This document shows, in pieces, positions 16,884 through 25,573 of a stretch of DNA of 64,000 nt. This DNA comes from Dolosigranulum pigrum ATCC 51524 (GTDB lineage Bacteria > Bacillota > Bacilli > Lactobacillales > Carnobacteriaceae_A): contig NZ_JH601103.1 in the NCBI RefSeq assembly GCF_000245815.1, positions 411,796 to 475,795 on the forward strand. Reading direction: 5' to 3'. The stretch's first letter is position 1, and each line of letters begins with the position of its first letter. The notes beneath the pieces were generated by a model. It saw only the letters and a list, made by a program, of their open reading frames with translations. It did not search any database and had not been told where the DNA came from. The position numbers and the translations under genes were made by a program.

Positions 16884-17765
16884 ATGCCTATTGTTTGTGA
16901 CCAGAATCGTTATGGATCCGACGTGTCTATGATATCTAATGCAGAAATACAAATGAACCGAACTCATCCGATTAAGATTGCTATCTTAAACTTAATGCCA
17001 AATAAAATCACTACTGAACACCAATTACTGCGATTACTAGGAAAATCCCCTCTTCCAATAGAGGTTACTCTGCTCTATACGAAGACATACGCCCCAACGC
17101 ACATGATGAATGATTACTTACAGAAGCAATATCGCGTCTTCGATGATGTGAAAGATGACACATTCGATGCATTCATCATTACAGGTGCACCGGTTGAACA
17201 TTTATCATTTGAGCAAGTCGACTACTGGGATGAATTAACTGATATCTTCACATATGTTCACTCGAATGTCCGCAGTACGCTCTTTTTATGCTGGGCTAGT
17301 CAAGCCGCCTTACATTTCTATTATGATATTCCTCGCTTTGAAGTATCGGAGAAGATTTTTGGGATTGAACGATTCAAGACACGTGTTAAAAATAGCTTGA
17401 CAGATGGATTTGAGTCCTATTTTAATGTGCCTCAATCCCGTTATTTTTATCATCAATTAAGTGATATTCAGAGTCATTCGGATTTGATTTTATACGCCGG
17501 CAGTGAGCAATCAGGTGCACAAATTGTTGCCAGCAAGGACTACCGATCTGTCTTTATTGCTGGGCATTTTGAATATGATACTGATACGTTGCACCTTGAA
17601 TATAAGCGCGATCAGGAGCGTGGTTTACACACATCATTGCCTACCTGTTATTTCGTTAATGATGATCCGACACAAGGATACTGTTCCACTTGGCAGACAC
17701 ATGCAGAACGCTTCTTCACTAACTGGATCAAGCATATTGTTGACCCAACCGTTTCAGATGCTTAA
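16884..17765 (+). CDS. metA: Homoserine O-acyltransferase MetA
   Basis: 293 residues from the second ATG, because GGAGGG abuts the first ATG at 16878. It activates homoserine for methionine synthesis. The nucleophile Cys is in FLCWASQAAL, and the His/Glu pair in IAGHFEYD completes the catalytic set. LNLMPNKITTEHQLLRLLG is the family signature. MetA in Gram-positives usually uses acetyl-CoA. The adjacent O-acetylhomoserine sulfhydrylase supports that, but the acyl donor is inferred. Confidence 0.94.
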   Translation: MPIVCDQNRYGSDVSMISNAEIQMNRTHPIKIAILNLMPNKITTEHQLLRLLGKSPLPIEVTLLYTKTYAPTHMMNDYLQKQYRVFDDVKDDTFDAFIITGAPVEHLSFEQVDYWDELTDIFTYVHSNVRSTLFLCWASQAALHFYYDIPRFEVSEKIFGIERFKTRVKNSLTDGFESYFNVPQSRYFYHQLSDIQSHSDLILYAGSEQSGAQIVASKDYRSVFIAGHFEYDTDTLHLEYKRDQERGLHTSLPTCYFVNDDPTQGYCSTWQTHAERFFTNWIKHIVDPTVSDA

Positions 17766-17785
17766 TCTTATAAAACGATGAATCT

Positions 17786-17824
17786 AAAAAGACATCCGCT
17801 ACATATGCTGGATGTCTTTTTAAA
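17786..17824. terminator. Bidirectional terminator between metA and the sulfhydrylase gene
   Basis: AAAAAGACATCC pairs with GGATGTCTTTTT. Confidence 0.88.
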
Positions 17825-17833
17825 TTATTTACT

Positions 17834-19111
17834 TTAAATTTTCGCAAGTGCTTGCGTTAGATCATCAATAATATCATCCACATTCTCGATACCAATTGAT
17901 ACGCGAATTGTTTCTGGATAGATGCCTCCTGATTTTAATTCTTCCTCTGTTAATTGGCTGTGGGTCATACTAGCCGGATGAACAACTAATGACTTCGCGT
18001 CACCAACGTTGGCGAGTAGTGAGAAGAGTTCTAATGCTTCGATGAATTCAACCGCCTTATCATAGCCACCCTTCACTCCGAACGTGAAGACCGAGCCCGC
18101 TCCTTTTGGCAAGTATTTTTGCTTCAATTCGTAATAAGGGCTATCCGCTAATCCCGCATAATCCACCCATTCTACCTTCTCATGGTTAGCTAAGAATTGC
18201 GCTACTGCTTCGGTATTCTCCACATGACGTTCTACTCGAACATGTAGAGACTCCACGCCTTGCAATAATAAGAACGCATTGAACGGAGAAATGGCTGCCC
18301 CCGTATCACGCAGAAGGCCCGCTCGGATTTTAGTCGTGAAAGCTGCATCAGGTACTGCTTCAGCAAAAATCAGACCATGATATGAATCATCGGGCTCTGA
18401 TAAGAGCGGGAATTTATTGTTTTGTGTCCAGTCGAACTGACCGCTCTCAACAATAACACCACCAATTGAGGTCCCATGACCACCAATAAACTTAGTCGCC
18501 GAATGAATAACAATATCCGCTCCAAACTTAATCGGATTCAACAAATATGGTGATGGGAACGTATTATCCACTACCAACGGAATCCCATGTTCATGAGCAA
18601 TCTCAGCAATCACCTCAATATCAGGAATACTCCCTGTTGGATTTCCGATTGATTCAATAAAAATTAACTTGGTCTCAGGCTCCAGGCTATCTTTAATCGA
18701 CTGGACATCATTAATGTCGAAGAAGCTCGTCTTCAATCCAATATTTTTTACTTGTTGTGATAAATACGTATAAGTTCCTCCGTAGATACTGCTACTGGAT
18801 GCAATATGATCCCCCACTTGTGCCAATGTTTGGATAGTGTAGCTAATAGCCGCCATCCCACTTGCGACCGCTAACCCTGCTGTTCCGCCTTCCAAGGCTG
18901 CAATTCGTGACTCAAAGACTGTTTGTGTCGGATTATTAAGTCGCGTATAAATATTCCCTGGCTTGCTCAGTGCGAACTTCTCTGCCCCATCTTGCGTATC
19001 ATCAAATAAGTACGATGTCGTTTGATGAATTGGAACCGCTCGTGACTTCTCTTGCCCCACTGATTGAGCTGCGTGCAATGCTTTTGTTTCGAATCGATGT
19101 GTATTTGACAT
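17834..19111 (-). CDS. O-acetylhomoserine sulfhydrylase (Cys/Met metabolism PLP enzyme)
   Basis: 425 residues, the usual length of MetY-type enzymes. It makes homocysteine from O-acetylhomoserine and sulfide. The PLP lysine lies in HSATKFIGGHGTSIGG, and VVDNTFPSPYLLNP and a C-terminal VHPASMTHSQLT are family signatures. It is preceded on the minus strand by a T-box leader. It completes the pathway started by MetA. A cystathionine-type activity is less likely given the length and insertions. Confidence 0.93.
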   Translation of the reverse strand: MSNTHRFETKALHAAQSVGQEKSRAVPIHQTTSYLFDDTQDGAEKFALSKPGNIYTRLNNPTQTVFESRIAALEGGTAGLAVASGMAAISYTIQTLAQVGDHIASSSSIYGGTYTYLSQQVKNIGLKTSFFDINDVQSIKDSLEPETKLIFIESIGNPTGSIPDIEVIAEIAHEHGIPLVVDNTFPSPYLLNPIKFGADIVIHSATKFIGGHGTSIGGVIVESGQFDWTQNNKFPLLSEPDDSYHGLIFAEAVPDAAFTTKIRAGLLRDTGAAISPFNAFLLLQGVESLHVRVERHVENTEAVAQFLANHEKVEWVDYAGLADSPYYELKQKYLPKGAGSVFTFGVKGGYDKAVEFIEALELFSLLANVGDAKSLVVHPASMTHSQLTEEELKSGGIYPETIRVSIGIENVDDIIDDLTQALAKI

Positions 19112-19194
19112 AATCTCTCTCCTTTATACATGCGAGTTAGCTAGCCAAAAATCGCTACCTAACAATGATAAATCAACAACAAGAGGTATAAAAA

Positions 19195-19520
19195 AAGCCC
19201 TCACCCTTTAAGACAATATAATATTGTCTTAAAGGGTGAAGACTTCCACGGTACCACCTTTATTTTCTGCAACGGTCACCCAGCTGCAGCTCCATCAGTA
19301 CGTTTAGCTCTTCAGAATAATAACCTGCTCCAAGGCAGCTTCACTCTATTCTACACTAAATTATACTGTTACTCTATAACGGGAGTGCCCGGAAGATACT
19401 CACTATCGCTTATATCTTCTCACTCAAAGGCCATATTCGGTTGCCTCGCATCGCTTGCTCTCACCAACACAAGCTCTCTGGGCATGGTCAACAACGTACT
19501 TACCTTCTCAACGTCTATTA
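19195..19520 (-). promoter_or_regulatory. T-box riboswitch upstream of the O-acetylhomoserine sulfhydrylase
   Basis: Minus strand: T-box AAGGTGGTACCGTGG at 19246-19260, followed by a terminator in which ACCCTTTAAGACAAT pairs with ATTGTCTTAAAGGGT (19204-19238). The leader sequence differs from the two other T-boxes. An AUG-containing stretch (GAATATGGCC) may be the specifier, but I could not fix the loop. Confidence 0.88.
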
Positions 19521-19533
19521 TTTAATTATATAG

Positions 19534-19562
19534 ACTTTAGCACACTATAAATTATCTGTCAA
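19534..19562 (-). promoter_or_regulatory. Promoter of the sulfhydrylase T-box transcript
   Basis: Minus strand TTGACA (19557-19562), 17-base spacer, TAAAGT (19534-19539). The bases from 19563 to 19754 show nothing else I can support. Confidence 0.7.
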
Positions 19563-19754
19563 CACAAAAATTAAATTTATTTTTTAAACATATATACCTC
19601 TTTTTATACAATATTGATTTTTAAACTTTTTTTATATTCAAAGGACACTTCCGCTCTGCCTGCCTGTTTACCTCTAAACTAAAGTTGGCACCTTATAACT
19701 GTCCTGTCTATTAATAATTTTCTTAATTTATCTAGCAGCTATTGCTTAATTTTC

Positions 19755-19783
19755 TTGACATTTTTTCATAATCTATGTACACT
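19755..19783 (+). promoter_or_regulatory. Promoter of the metNIQ T-box transcript
   Basis: TTGACA (19755-19760), 17-base spacer, TACACT (19778-19783). Confidence 0.75.
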
Positions 19784-19811
19784 GTTATCAGACATAGAAA
19801 TAAAAACTTTG

Positions 19812-20083
19812 GAGAAGAGTAGCTAATGCGTACATTTACAGAGACTCCCGTTTGGTGTGAAGGGAGAATGGACAAATGAGTGAAGATGAGCTCCGTAGAG
19901 TCAGATTGGTTCACGCTGATCAGACGGGTGCGACCGTTACATCGCTAAGCTTATAACGCTTGATTCGTTATGTGCTGATGAGGCAGTAGTTGGAAAGCTA
20001 CTGCGAACAAGGGTGGTACCACGATCAATACTCGTCCCTCTGCTTATTAGATTTCTAGTGAGTAGAGGAACGAGTATTTTTTA
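19812..20083 (+). promoter_or_regulatory. T-box riboswitch upstream of metNIQ
   Basis: T-box AGGGTGGTACCACG at 20010-20023, terminator CTCGTCCCTCTGC paired with GTAGAGGAACGAG and a T tract. It shares most of its stem I text with the luxS leader, including GAAGATGAGCTCCG, consistent with a methionine (AUG) specifier. Confidence 0.93.
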
Positions 20084-20107
20084 TTATGTAGAAAAGGGGA
20101 ATGTAGA

Positions 20108-21190
20108 GTGATCACATTAGATCATATTGATGTTATATTTGGTTCAGGCGAACAAGCCATACATGCGGTTAAGAATGTCTCTATCAAAGTAGAACGCGGT
20201 GATATTTATGGTGTGGTTGGTTATAGTGGGGCAGGTAAGAGTACGCTGGTCCGAACCATCAACTTACTTCAGAAACCGACAAACGGCTCCGTCACCGTTA
20301 ACGGCCAAGATATGTTGGCCTTATCCAGCCGTGAATTGCGCCAGGCACGGAAGAAGATCGGCATGATCTTCCAGCACTTCAACTTAATGATGTCACGAAC
20401 TGTGGCGGGCAATATTTTATACGCCTTACGCGGATCAGGTTTATCGAAAGAAGAGAAGACTAAGCGTGTCCATGAGTTGTTAGAGCTAGTTGAATTGAGT
20501 GACAAGCACGATGCTTACCCAGCGCAACTCTCCGGTGGCCAGAAGCAGCGCGTCGGTATTGCCCGTGCCTTAGCCAATGAACCGGAAGTCTTGCTCTGTG
20601 ATGAAGCAACCAGTGCCCTCGATCCGAAGACGACGAATTCTATTCTAAATTTGCTGAAAAACTTAAATAAACAACTAGGCCTAACCATTGTTGTCATTAC
20701 CCATGAGATGGAGGCCATCAAGGAAATTTGTAATAAAGTTGCCGTCATGGAACGGGGAGAAGTCATCGAAGAAGGCAATATTGTCCAAATCTTCACTGAC
20801 CCTGCCAACCCACTGACAAAAGAATTTATCGACACGGCGCTTCGAATTGATCAAGCACTCGATAAGCTCAGTCAGCAGTCAGAGTTAATGGATCTGGATC
20901 TAGATAGTGAGATTGTCAAGCTTGCCTTCAAGAGTGACAGCGCCAGTGACCCGATCATTAAGGAACTGTACCGGCGTTTTGAAGTGAATGCTAATATTAT
21001 TTATGGAAATGTCGAAGTGCTGAATCATACTTTAATCGGCCACCTCATCGTTATTCTAAAAGGCCCAGAAGCCCGACGCTACGATGCCTATGATTACTTA
21101 GATGCCCATGATATCAGCATCCAACTCTTAGAATATATCGATGATGGTGACGAGAAAAAAATCGTCCCTAAACAACGGCGCAAGCGATAA
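20108..21190 (+). CDS. metN: Methionine ABC transporter ATP-binding protein MetN
   Basis: 360 residues. The ATPase domain has Walker A GYSGAGKST, signature LSGGQKQRVGIARAL, Walker B VLLCDEATSALDP and the switch His in VITHEMEAI. The C-terminal ~90 residues form the NIL domain that senses methionine and inhibits transport. The start is GTG behind AAAAGGGGAATGTAGA. It is the first gene behind a T-box and is followed by metI and two metQ genes. Confidence 0.95.
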   Translation: MITLDHIDVIFGSGEQAIHAVKNVSIKVERGDIYGVVGYSGAGKSTLVRTINLLQKPTNGSVTVNGQDMLALSSRELRQARKKIGMIFQHFNLMMSRTVAGNILYALRGSGLSKEEKTKRVHELLELVELSDKHDAYPAQLSGGQKQRVGIARALANEPEVLLCDEATSALDPKTTNSILNLLKNLNKQLGLTIVVITHEMEAIKEICNKVAVMERGEVIEEGNIVQIFTDPANPLTKEFIDTALRIDQALDKLSQQSELMDLDLDSEIVKLAFKSDSASDPIIKELYRRFEVNANIIYGNVEVLNHTLIGHLIVILKGPEARRYDAYDYLDAHDISIQLLEYIDDGDEKKIVPKQRRKR

Positions 21191-21226
21191 CCTTACGCAC
21201 ACACCTCAATTAGAAAGGAATTTTTT

Positions 21227-21913
21227 ATGACTGAATTACTTGAACAATATCTCCCGAATGTAGTTGGCATTCAAGACCGCATTATCGAAAACATTATCGA
21301 AACAGTCTATATGACGATCTCAGCTGCACTTATTGCCGGTATCTTGGGGATTATCTTCGGAATTATTCTGACCGTAACGTACTCAAGAAGTATCTTGGAG
21401 AACAAACTCGTCTACAACATCCTAGATAAAGCCATCAATACCATGCGTTCAATCCCATTCATTATCATGCTCGCTCTTATTTATCCGATTACCCGTTTTT
21501 TTGTGGGAACATCGATCGGGACGACGGCTTCGATTGTCCCACTTGTCTTCGCAACTGTTCCCTTCTATGCCAAACAAGTCGAATCAGCCTTGTTAGAAGT
21601 GGATAGTGGCGTGGTCGAAGCAGCACAAGCGATGGGATCCAGCCCGATCGAAATTATCTTCAGTGTTTACTTGAAGGAAGGCTTACCTTCACTGATCCGT
21701 GTGTCATCCGTCACCATTGTCAGTCTAATCAGCATGACCGCAATGGCTGGAGCTGTTGGAGGAGGTGGACTTGGCGACTTAGCAATCGCCCGGGGGTACA
21801 ACCGATTCCAGTCCGACGTTACCTTCGTCGCTACTGTTCTAATCATGATTCTGGTCTTCACCTCACAAGCAATCGGCAACTACTTTATTCGAAAAACAGA
21901 CCACAACAAATAA
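21227..21913 (+). CDS. metI: Methionine ABC transporter permease MetI
   Basis: 228 residues with five to six membrane spans. The EAA coupling loop (VVEAAQAMGSSPIEIIFSVYLKEGLPSL) is clear. It lies between metN and metQ with short spacers, so all are one operon. It forms the dimeric membrane channel for D/L-methionine uptake. Confidence 0.94.
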   Translation: MTELLEQYLPNVVGIQDRIIENIIETVYMTISAALIAGILGIIFGIILTVTYSRSILENKLVYNILDKAINTMRSIPFIIMLALIYPITRFFVGTSIGTTASIVPLVFATVPFYAKQVESALLEVDSGVVEAAQAMGSSPIEIIFSVYLKEGLPSLIRVSSVTIVSLISMTAMAGAVGGGGLGDLAIARGYNRFQSDVTFVATVLIMILVFTSQAIGNYFIRKTDHNK

Positions 21914-21938
21914 TAACATTATAGAAAGAGTGATATTC

Positions 21939-22769
21939 ATGAATTTCAAACACAAACTACTCACATTACTAGGACTTTTTGCACTTATCTTAGCAGCTTG
22001 CACAACAACTGGAGATAACGGCACTACTGACGAAGCAGCAGACAGCGGCCCTATCAAAATCGGAGTCGTCGGAGAAGATAATGAAGTCTGGGAACACGTC
22101 CAAGACAAGTTAGCCCAAGACGGGATTACAATCGAAATCGTCACCTTCAGCGACTACAACCAACCGAACAAAGCACTCGCTGAAAAAGAAATCGACTTAA
22201 ATTCCTTCCAACACAAGATTTATTTGGACAATTACAATGAAGAACATGGTACCGATATCGTTCCATTAGCCGACACATTCATCGCTCCTCTCGGTATTTA
22301 TTCAGAAAAAATTACTGACATTTCTGAGATTAAAGATGGGGATAAAGTCTCTATTCCTAATGATGTCACAAATGGTGGCCGTGCCCTACTCTTACTCCAA
22401 ACAGCTGGACTTATCGAAGTGGACCCTGCTGCTGGACATACACCAACCTTGGACGACATCACAGATAACCCACACAACTTAGAGATCACTGAACTTGACG
22501 CATCACAGACTGCTCGTTCCCTCTCAGATGTGACCATTGCCTTAATTAACTCCGGTATGGCTGTCGATGCCGGTTACATCCCAACCGAAGATGCTATTTT
22601 CTTAGAACCGGTTGATGAATCTAGTGACCCATATGTCAACATCATTGCAGCTAACAACGGGGACAATCGTGACGTCTTCCAAAAAATTATCGATGCCTTC
22701 CAGACCGATGATGTCGTTAAATTAAATGAAGAAATCTCTAAAGGCTCCTCTATCGCTGTCTGGGACTAA
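21939..22769 (+). CDS. metQ: Methionine-binding lipoprotein MetQ, first copy
   Basis: 276 residues from ATG 21939 behind GAAAGAG. A lipoprotein signal with lipobox LAAC (Cys near residue 21) anchors it outside the membrane. The NlpA family body shows SDYNQPNKALAEKEIDLNSFQHK. It is followed directly by a second, diverged NlpA-family gene, so the transporter may use two receptors with different preferences. Confidence 0.94.
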   Translation: MNFKHKLLTLLGLFALILAACTTTGDNGTTDEAADSGPIKIGVVGEDNEVWEHVQDKLAQDGITIEIVTFSDYNQPNKALAEKEIDLNSFQHKIYLDNYNEEHGTDIVPLADTFIAPLGIYSEKITDISEIKDGDKVSIPNDVTNGGRALLLLQTAGLIEVDPAAGHTPTLDDITDNPHNLEITELDASQTARSLSDVTIALINSGMAVDAGYIPTEDAIFLEPVDESSDPYVNIIAANNGDNRDVFQKIIDAFQTDDVVKLNEEISKGSSIAVWD

Positions 22770-22833
22770 TCATTAATCAAATCATTAACCAATTATTACC
22801 CGAATCATTACCCAATAGAAAGGATGACTATTC

Positions 22834-23748
22834 ATGTCACTATTTAAAGGTTTACTCATTACAGCTGCAACCCTGCTACTCACCGCTTGTGGCCAACCTA
22901 GCGAAACCCCCTCTGAAAACAAGACAACCGCCGAAACAGAAGAAGCAATCGAAGAACCTACGACAGTCAGAATTGGTGTTGTCGGAGAAGGAGATGGTGA
23001 TGTCTGGCAAGATATTGAGCGCCGCTTAGAAGACGATGGCATCGAGCTAGAGATTGTCGTCTTCGGAGACTATCATCAACCGAATAAAGCCTTAGCTGCC
23101 GGCGATCTTGAATTGAATGCTTTCCAACATACCGCCTTCTTAGCGGAATATGTGCGTGACACCGGAGATGATATCGTTCCGATTGGCTACACTGGCTACT
23201 CTCCTGTTTACTTGTATGGAAAAGATGGCATAGATTCCATTGAAGATATCCCAGCTGGCTCCCGTATTGGTATCCCTAATACTGTGACGAATGCTGAGCG
23301 ATCACTACTGGCACTTGAAGATGTAGGTCTGATTACACTAGCGCCTGATGTAGGCTTCACACCAACCATTGATGATGTTCTAGAGGTTCATAATGATATT
23401 GAACTAGTCGAATTAGACCCTTCACAACTCTACCGTTCACTAGGAGACTTAGATCTCGTCACCTTAAGTTCTGGAGCTGTCATGGATGCTGGGCTAGATC
23501 CAGCAGATGCACTCTATAATGATGTAGAAGCAGGAGCTGAGATCAATGATACGAAGAAAAACTTCATCGCTGCTCGCCGCGAAGATAAAGACTCTGAAAT
23601 TTTTGCCCGCATTGTAGAAGAATACCAAACCGAAGAAACAACCGCTATTCTAAAAAAAGTTAGCGCCTCACTTCCAATTTGGACCGAGAATGATGACCCA
23701 TTAGCAGACTTCGAAGCACTTCTAGAAGAACTAAATGCCCAAGAATAA
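22834..23748 (+). CDS. MetQ/NlpA-family substrate-binding lipoprotein, second copy
   Basis: 304 residues. Signal peptide with lipobox LTAC, a Glu/Thr-rich linker, then an NlpA domain (GDYHQPNKALAAGDLELNAFQHT). Compared with the preceding MetQ it has a longer linker and an acidic C-terminal tail. It likely shares MetNI and binds methionine or an analogue such as methionine sulfoxide or a peptide. The ligand is inference. Confidence 0.9.
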   Translation: MSLFKGLLITAATLLLTACGQPSETPSENKTTAETEEAIEEPTTVRIGVVGEGDGDVWQDIERRLEDDGIELEIVVFGDYHQPNKALAAGDLELNAFQHTAFLAEYVRDTGDDIVPIGYTGYSPVYLYGKDGIDSIEDIPAGSRIGIPNTVTNAERSLLALEDVGLITLAPDVGFTPTIDDVLEVHNDIELVELDPSQLYRSLGDLDLVTLSSGAVMDAGLDPADALYNDVEAGAEINDTKKNFIAARREDKDSEIFARIVEEYQTEETTAILKKVSASLPIWTENDDPLADFEALLEELNAQE

Positions 23749-23876
23749 ATAAAAACTTCTTAATAAGCTCGGCTATCCATCAGATGGCCGAGTTTATGAT
23801 GTTCTACTTGCTTTTTGTCAAAAATAATTGGTACACTTAATAGGTATGTAATACATTAATATGTTAGGAGCTTACT

Positions 23877-24239
23877 ATGTCACAACGAATCAAATATACT
23901 TTATACACGCTATTAGGTGGGCTAATCGCCTTCCCGACTGCTATCATGCTGACTTCGCACTTCACTGCCGCTCAGAAAGGGATGCTTCACGGCACCCTAT
24001 CACTTATTTTATTTGGGATGATTGTGTATCTCTGGTGTTCGTTCAAGCCCTTCACTTGGCAAAAAGCAGGACTCACACTACTTTGGTTAGCTGCTTTTAT
24101 TTGGGGCTTACCGCTTGCGATTGAGCTGGTTGCTTTTCTCCCAACTGTACTGAAAGGCATTCTCCACGCGGCCGTCATCGTCCTCTTCATCGTCTTATTT
24201 ATCACGATTTGGTATAAACCACTCAAATCAGCTCAATAG
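23877..24239 (+). CDS. 120-residue membrane protein, left copy
   Basis: Four hydrophobic segments, no known family recognised. It differs from the right copy (29741-30103) at only a few residues, so the duplication is recent. It is convergent with the decayed pcp copy and ends at a shared bidirectional terminator. Function unknown. Confidence 0.75.
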   Translation: MSQRIKYTLYTLLGGLIAFPTAIMLTSHFTAAQKGMLHGTLSLILFGMIVYLWCSFKPFTWQKAGLTLLWLAAFIWGLPLAIELVAFLPTVLKGILHAAVIVLFIVLFITIWYKPLKSAQ

Positions 24240-24245
24240 TCACTC

Positions 24246-24293
24246 AAAAAACCTCGATATTCCGCCCACTAACGGACGGAATATCGAGGTTTT
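24246..24293. terminator. Bidirectional terminator (left copy)
   Basis: AAAACCTCGATATTCCG pairs with CGGAATATCGAGGTTTT. The identical hairpin recurs at 30112-30157. Confidence 0.9.
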
Positions 24294-24295
24294 GT

Positions 24296-24643
24296 TTATC
24301 TCTTAGTGCGTTGCGCCTCTGGTAACTTGCAGATCATCTTTATCTTTGAAGTTAACAATCGCTTCAATGCTTGATACATAATATGATTGCACACAAATGT
24401 CCCCGTCGTATTCGACACCGAACTTGGCAATCCCGCTTCTTTAATCGCTTCAACCATTGCTTTAATCGGAAGCGTTGTTTCTTCTAAGACAACCGCCGAC
24501 TTGTGAAAGACGGTAGGAATCTCTAACTTCACAATCTCGGTGCCACCAATCTCATCTGACAAACCTTTCACCGCTTCAATCGCGGGATTCATACTTTCGC
24601 CGCCGAACGGGTCAAATCCTGTTACTAAAATTTTCATCATCAA
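24296..24643 (-). pseudogene. Decayed pcp copy (pyrrolidone-carboxylate peptidase)
   Basis: Matches the intact pcp at 30168-30815 but has lost two internal blocks. One deletion of 139 bases joins two AATGCT hexamers that lie at 30231 and 30370 in the intact copy, and it shifts the frame. The other removes the middle from about VVLEE to TLPIK, including the catalytic Glu region. Cys of TGTFVCNHIMY survives, but the His region is gone. It cannot make an active enzyme. Confidence 0.93.
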
Positions 24644-24719
24644 ACGCCCCCAATTATTATTTTGTCTAGTTCATATGTTCCACACTTCCACTCTAACATG
24701 CCTGGAATTACCAGTCACT

Positions 24720-24846
24720 TAAAACGCCCAGAAGTACATCAACGGCACGTGCACCAACAGCATCACCACGGCCACAAGCACTTGTTGGCGAATCACACCA
24801 TACTCATCATGCATCTCGAGTAAGGCGGCCGGCAATGCGTTAAAAA
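24720..24846 (-). pseudogene. 3' remnant of the DUF979 permease gene
   Basis: The minus strand translates to the last ~41 residues of the DUF979 protein (NALPAALLEM to LMYFWAF) with a stop at 24720-24722, matching 30903-31026. The match stops at about 24846, where the TetR module begins. This gives the right boundary of the decayed copy. Confidence 0.88.
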
Positions 24847-24905
24847 TCTTTTTTATCCGTTAATGTTTATTTTTAAAGTTAACTTAATTTTTTGTTTAAT
24901 TTCAC

Positions 24906-24935
24906 TTGACAATAACCTATTTCAAGTGCTAGAAT
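24906..24935 (+). promoter_or_regulatory. Promoter of the TetR-ABC exporter operon
   Basis: TTGACA (24906-24911), 18-base spacer, TAGAAT (24930-24935), just upstream of the palindrome at 24943-24960. Confidence 0.7.
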
Positions 24936-24942
24936 TAAATAA

Positions 24943-24960
24943 ACCGACATTAGTGTCGGT
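24943..24960. promoter_or_regulatory. Palindromic operator for the adjacent TetR repressor
   Basis: ACCGACATTAGTGTCGGT is an almost perfect 18-bp inverted repeat just downstream of the -10 box and before the ribosome site of the tetR gene, where a repressor would block initiation. Confidence 0.75.
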
Positions 24961-24976
24961 AAAAGGAGATGATCTT

Positions 24977-25573
24977 TTGAGTAAAAAACTTTCTGCTGAC
25001 AAACGAAAACATCAGATACAACAAGCTGCTAAAGAAATATTTTTAAAGAAGGGATTTGATCGCACTGTAATGAAAGATATTATGGAAGCAACAGGTCTTT
25101 CACGCGGGGGATTATACCATCATTACTCTTCCACATCCGAGATTTTATGCGACATATTGAAGACAGGAAATCAACAACGAATAGACACAATGGAGAAAAC
25201 TTTTGACCAATCAACTGAGCGCTCCAGCACCGTATTAGCACAACTCACTGTGGACAAAATGTTAGCTTCCAATGATTACTTAAGGATTTATGTCATGTTC
25301 CTATCCGAATTAAAGAATGATCAATCTTTAATTGAGTTACATGATCAATTAAAAGCCATGTCCATCGCTAATATTCAAGAACTGCTCAAACAATTCAATT
25401 ATCCACCTTTACCAGACAACCAATATGAGTTCTTAACGAATCTCATCAATACTTTTTTAGTGGGGTGTGATGTGCTAGGTGTAAGAGAAAATTTTAACAA
25501 GCAGCGCTCAGCTCTTGTGTGTATGTTGAAGACGTATTTTGACACTATTAATGAAAGCGAGGAAAAACAATGA
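24977..25573 (+). CDS. TetR-family transcriptional regulator
   Basis: 198 residues from a TTG start behind AAAAGGAG. The frame is open further upstream, but that part crosses the promoter and operator. An N-terminal helix-turn-helix (MKDIMEATGLSRGGLYHHYSS) is typical of TetR. The C-terminal ligand domain is unassigned. It overlaps the first exporter gene by 4 bases, so it is autoregulated and probably controls the exporter in response to the exported compound. Confidence 0.9.
   Translation: MSKKLSADKRKHQIQQAAKEIFLKKGFDRTVMKDIMEATGLSRGGLYHHYSSTSEILCDILKTGNQQRIDTMEKTFDQSTERSSTVLAQLTVDKMLASNDYLRIYVMFLSELKNDQSLIELHDQLKAMSIANIQELLKQFNYPPLPDNQYEFLTNLINTFLVGCDVLGVRENFNKQRSALVCMLKTYFDTINESEEKQ

Larger units (their letters stand above)
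23804..24345. repeat. Direct repeat, left copy (small membrane gene and pcp 3' part)
   Basis: Nearly identical to 29668-30210 (offset 5864 bases), covering the upstream region, the 120-residue gene, the terminator and the end of pcp. Homology continues in broken form through 24846. The two copies flank the TetR-ABC exporter module. Confidence 0.9.
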
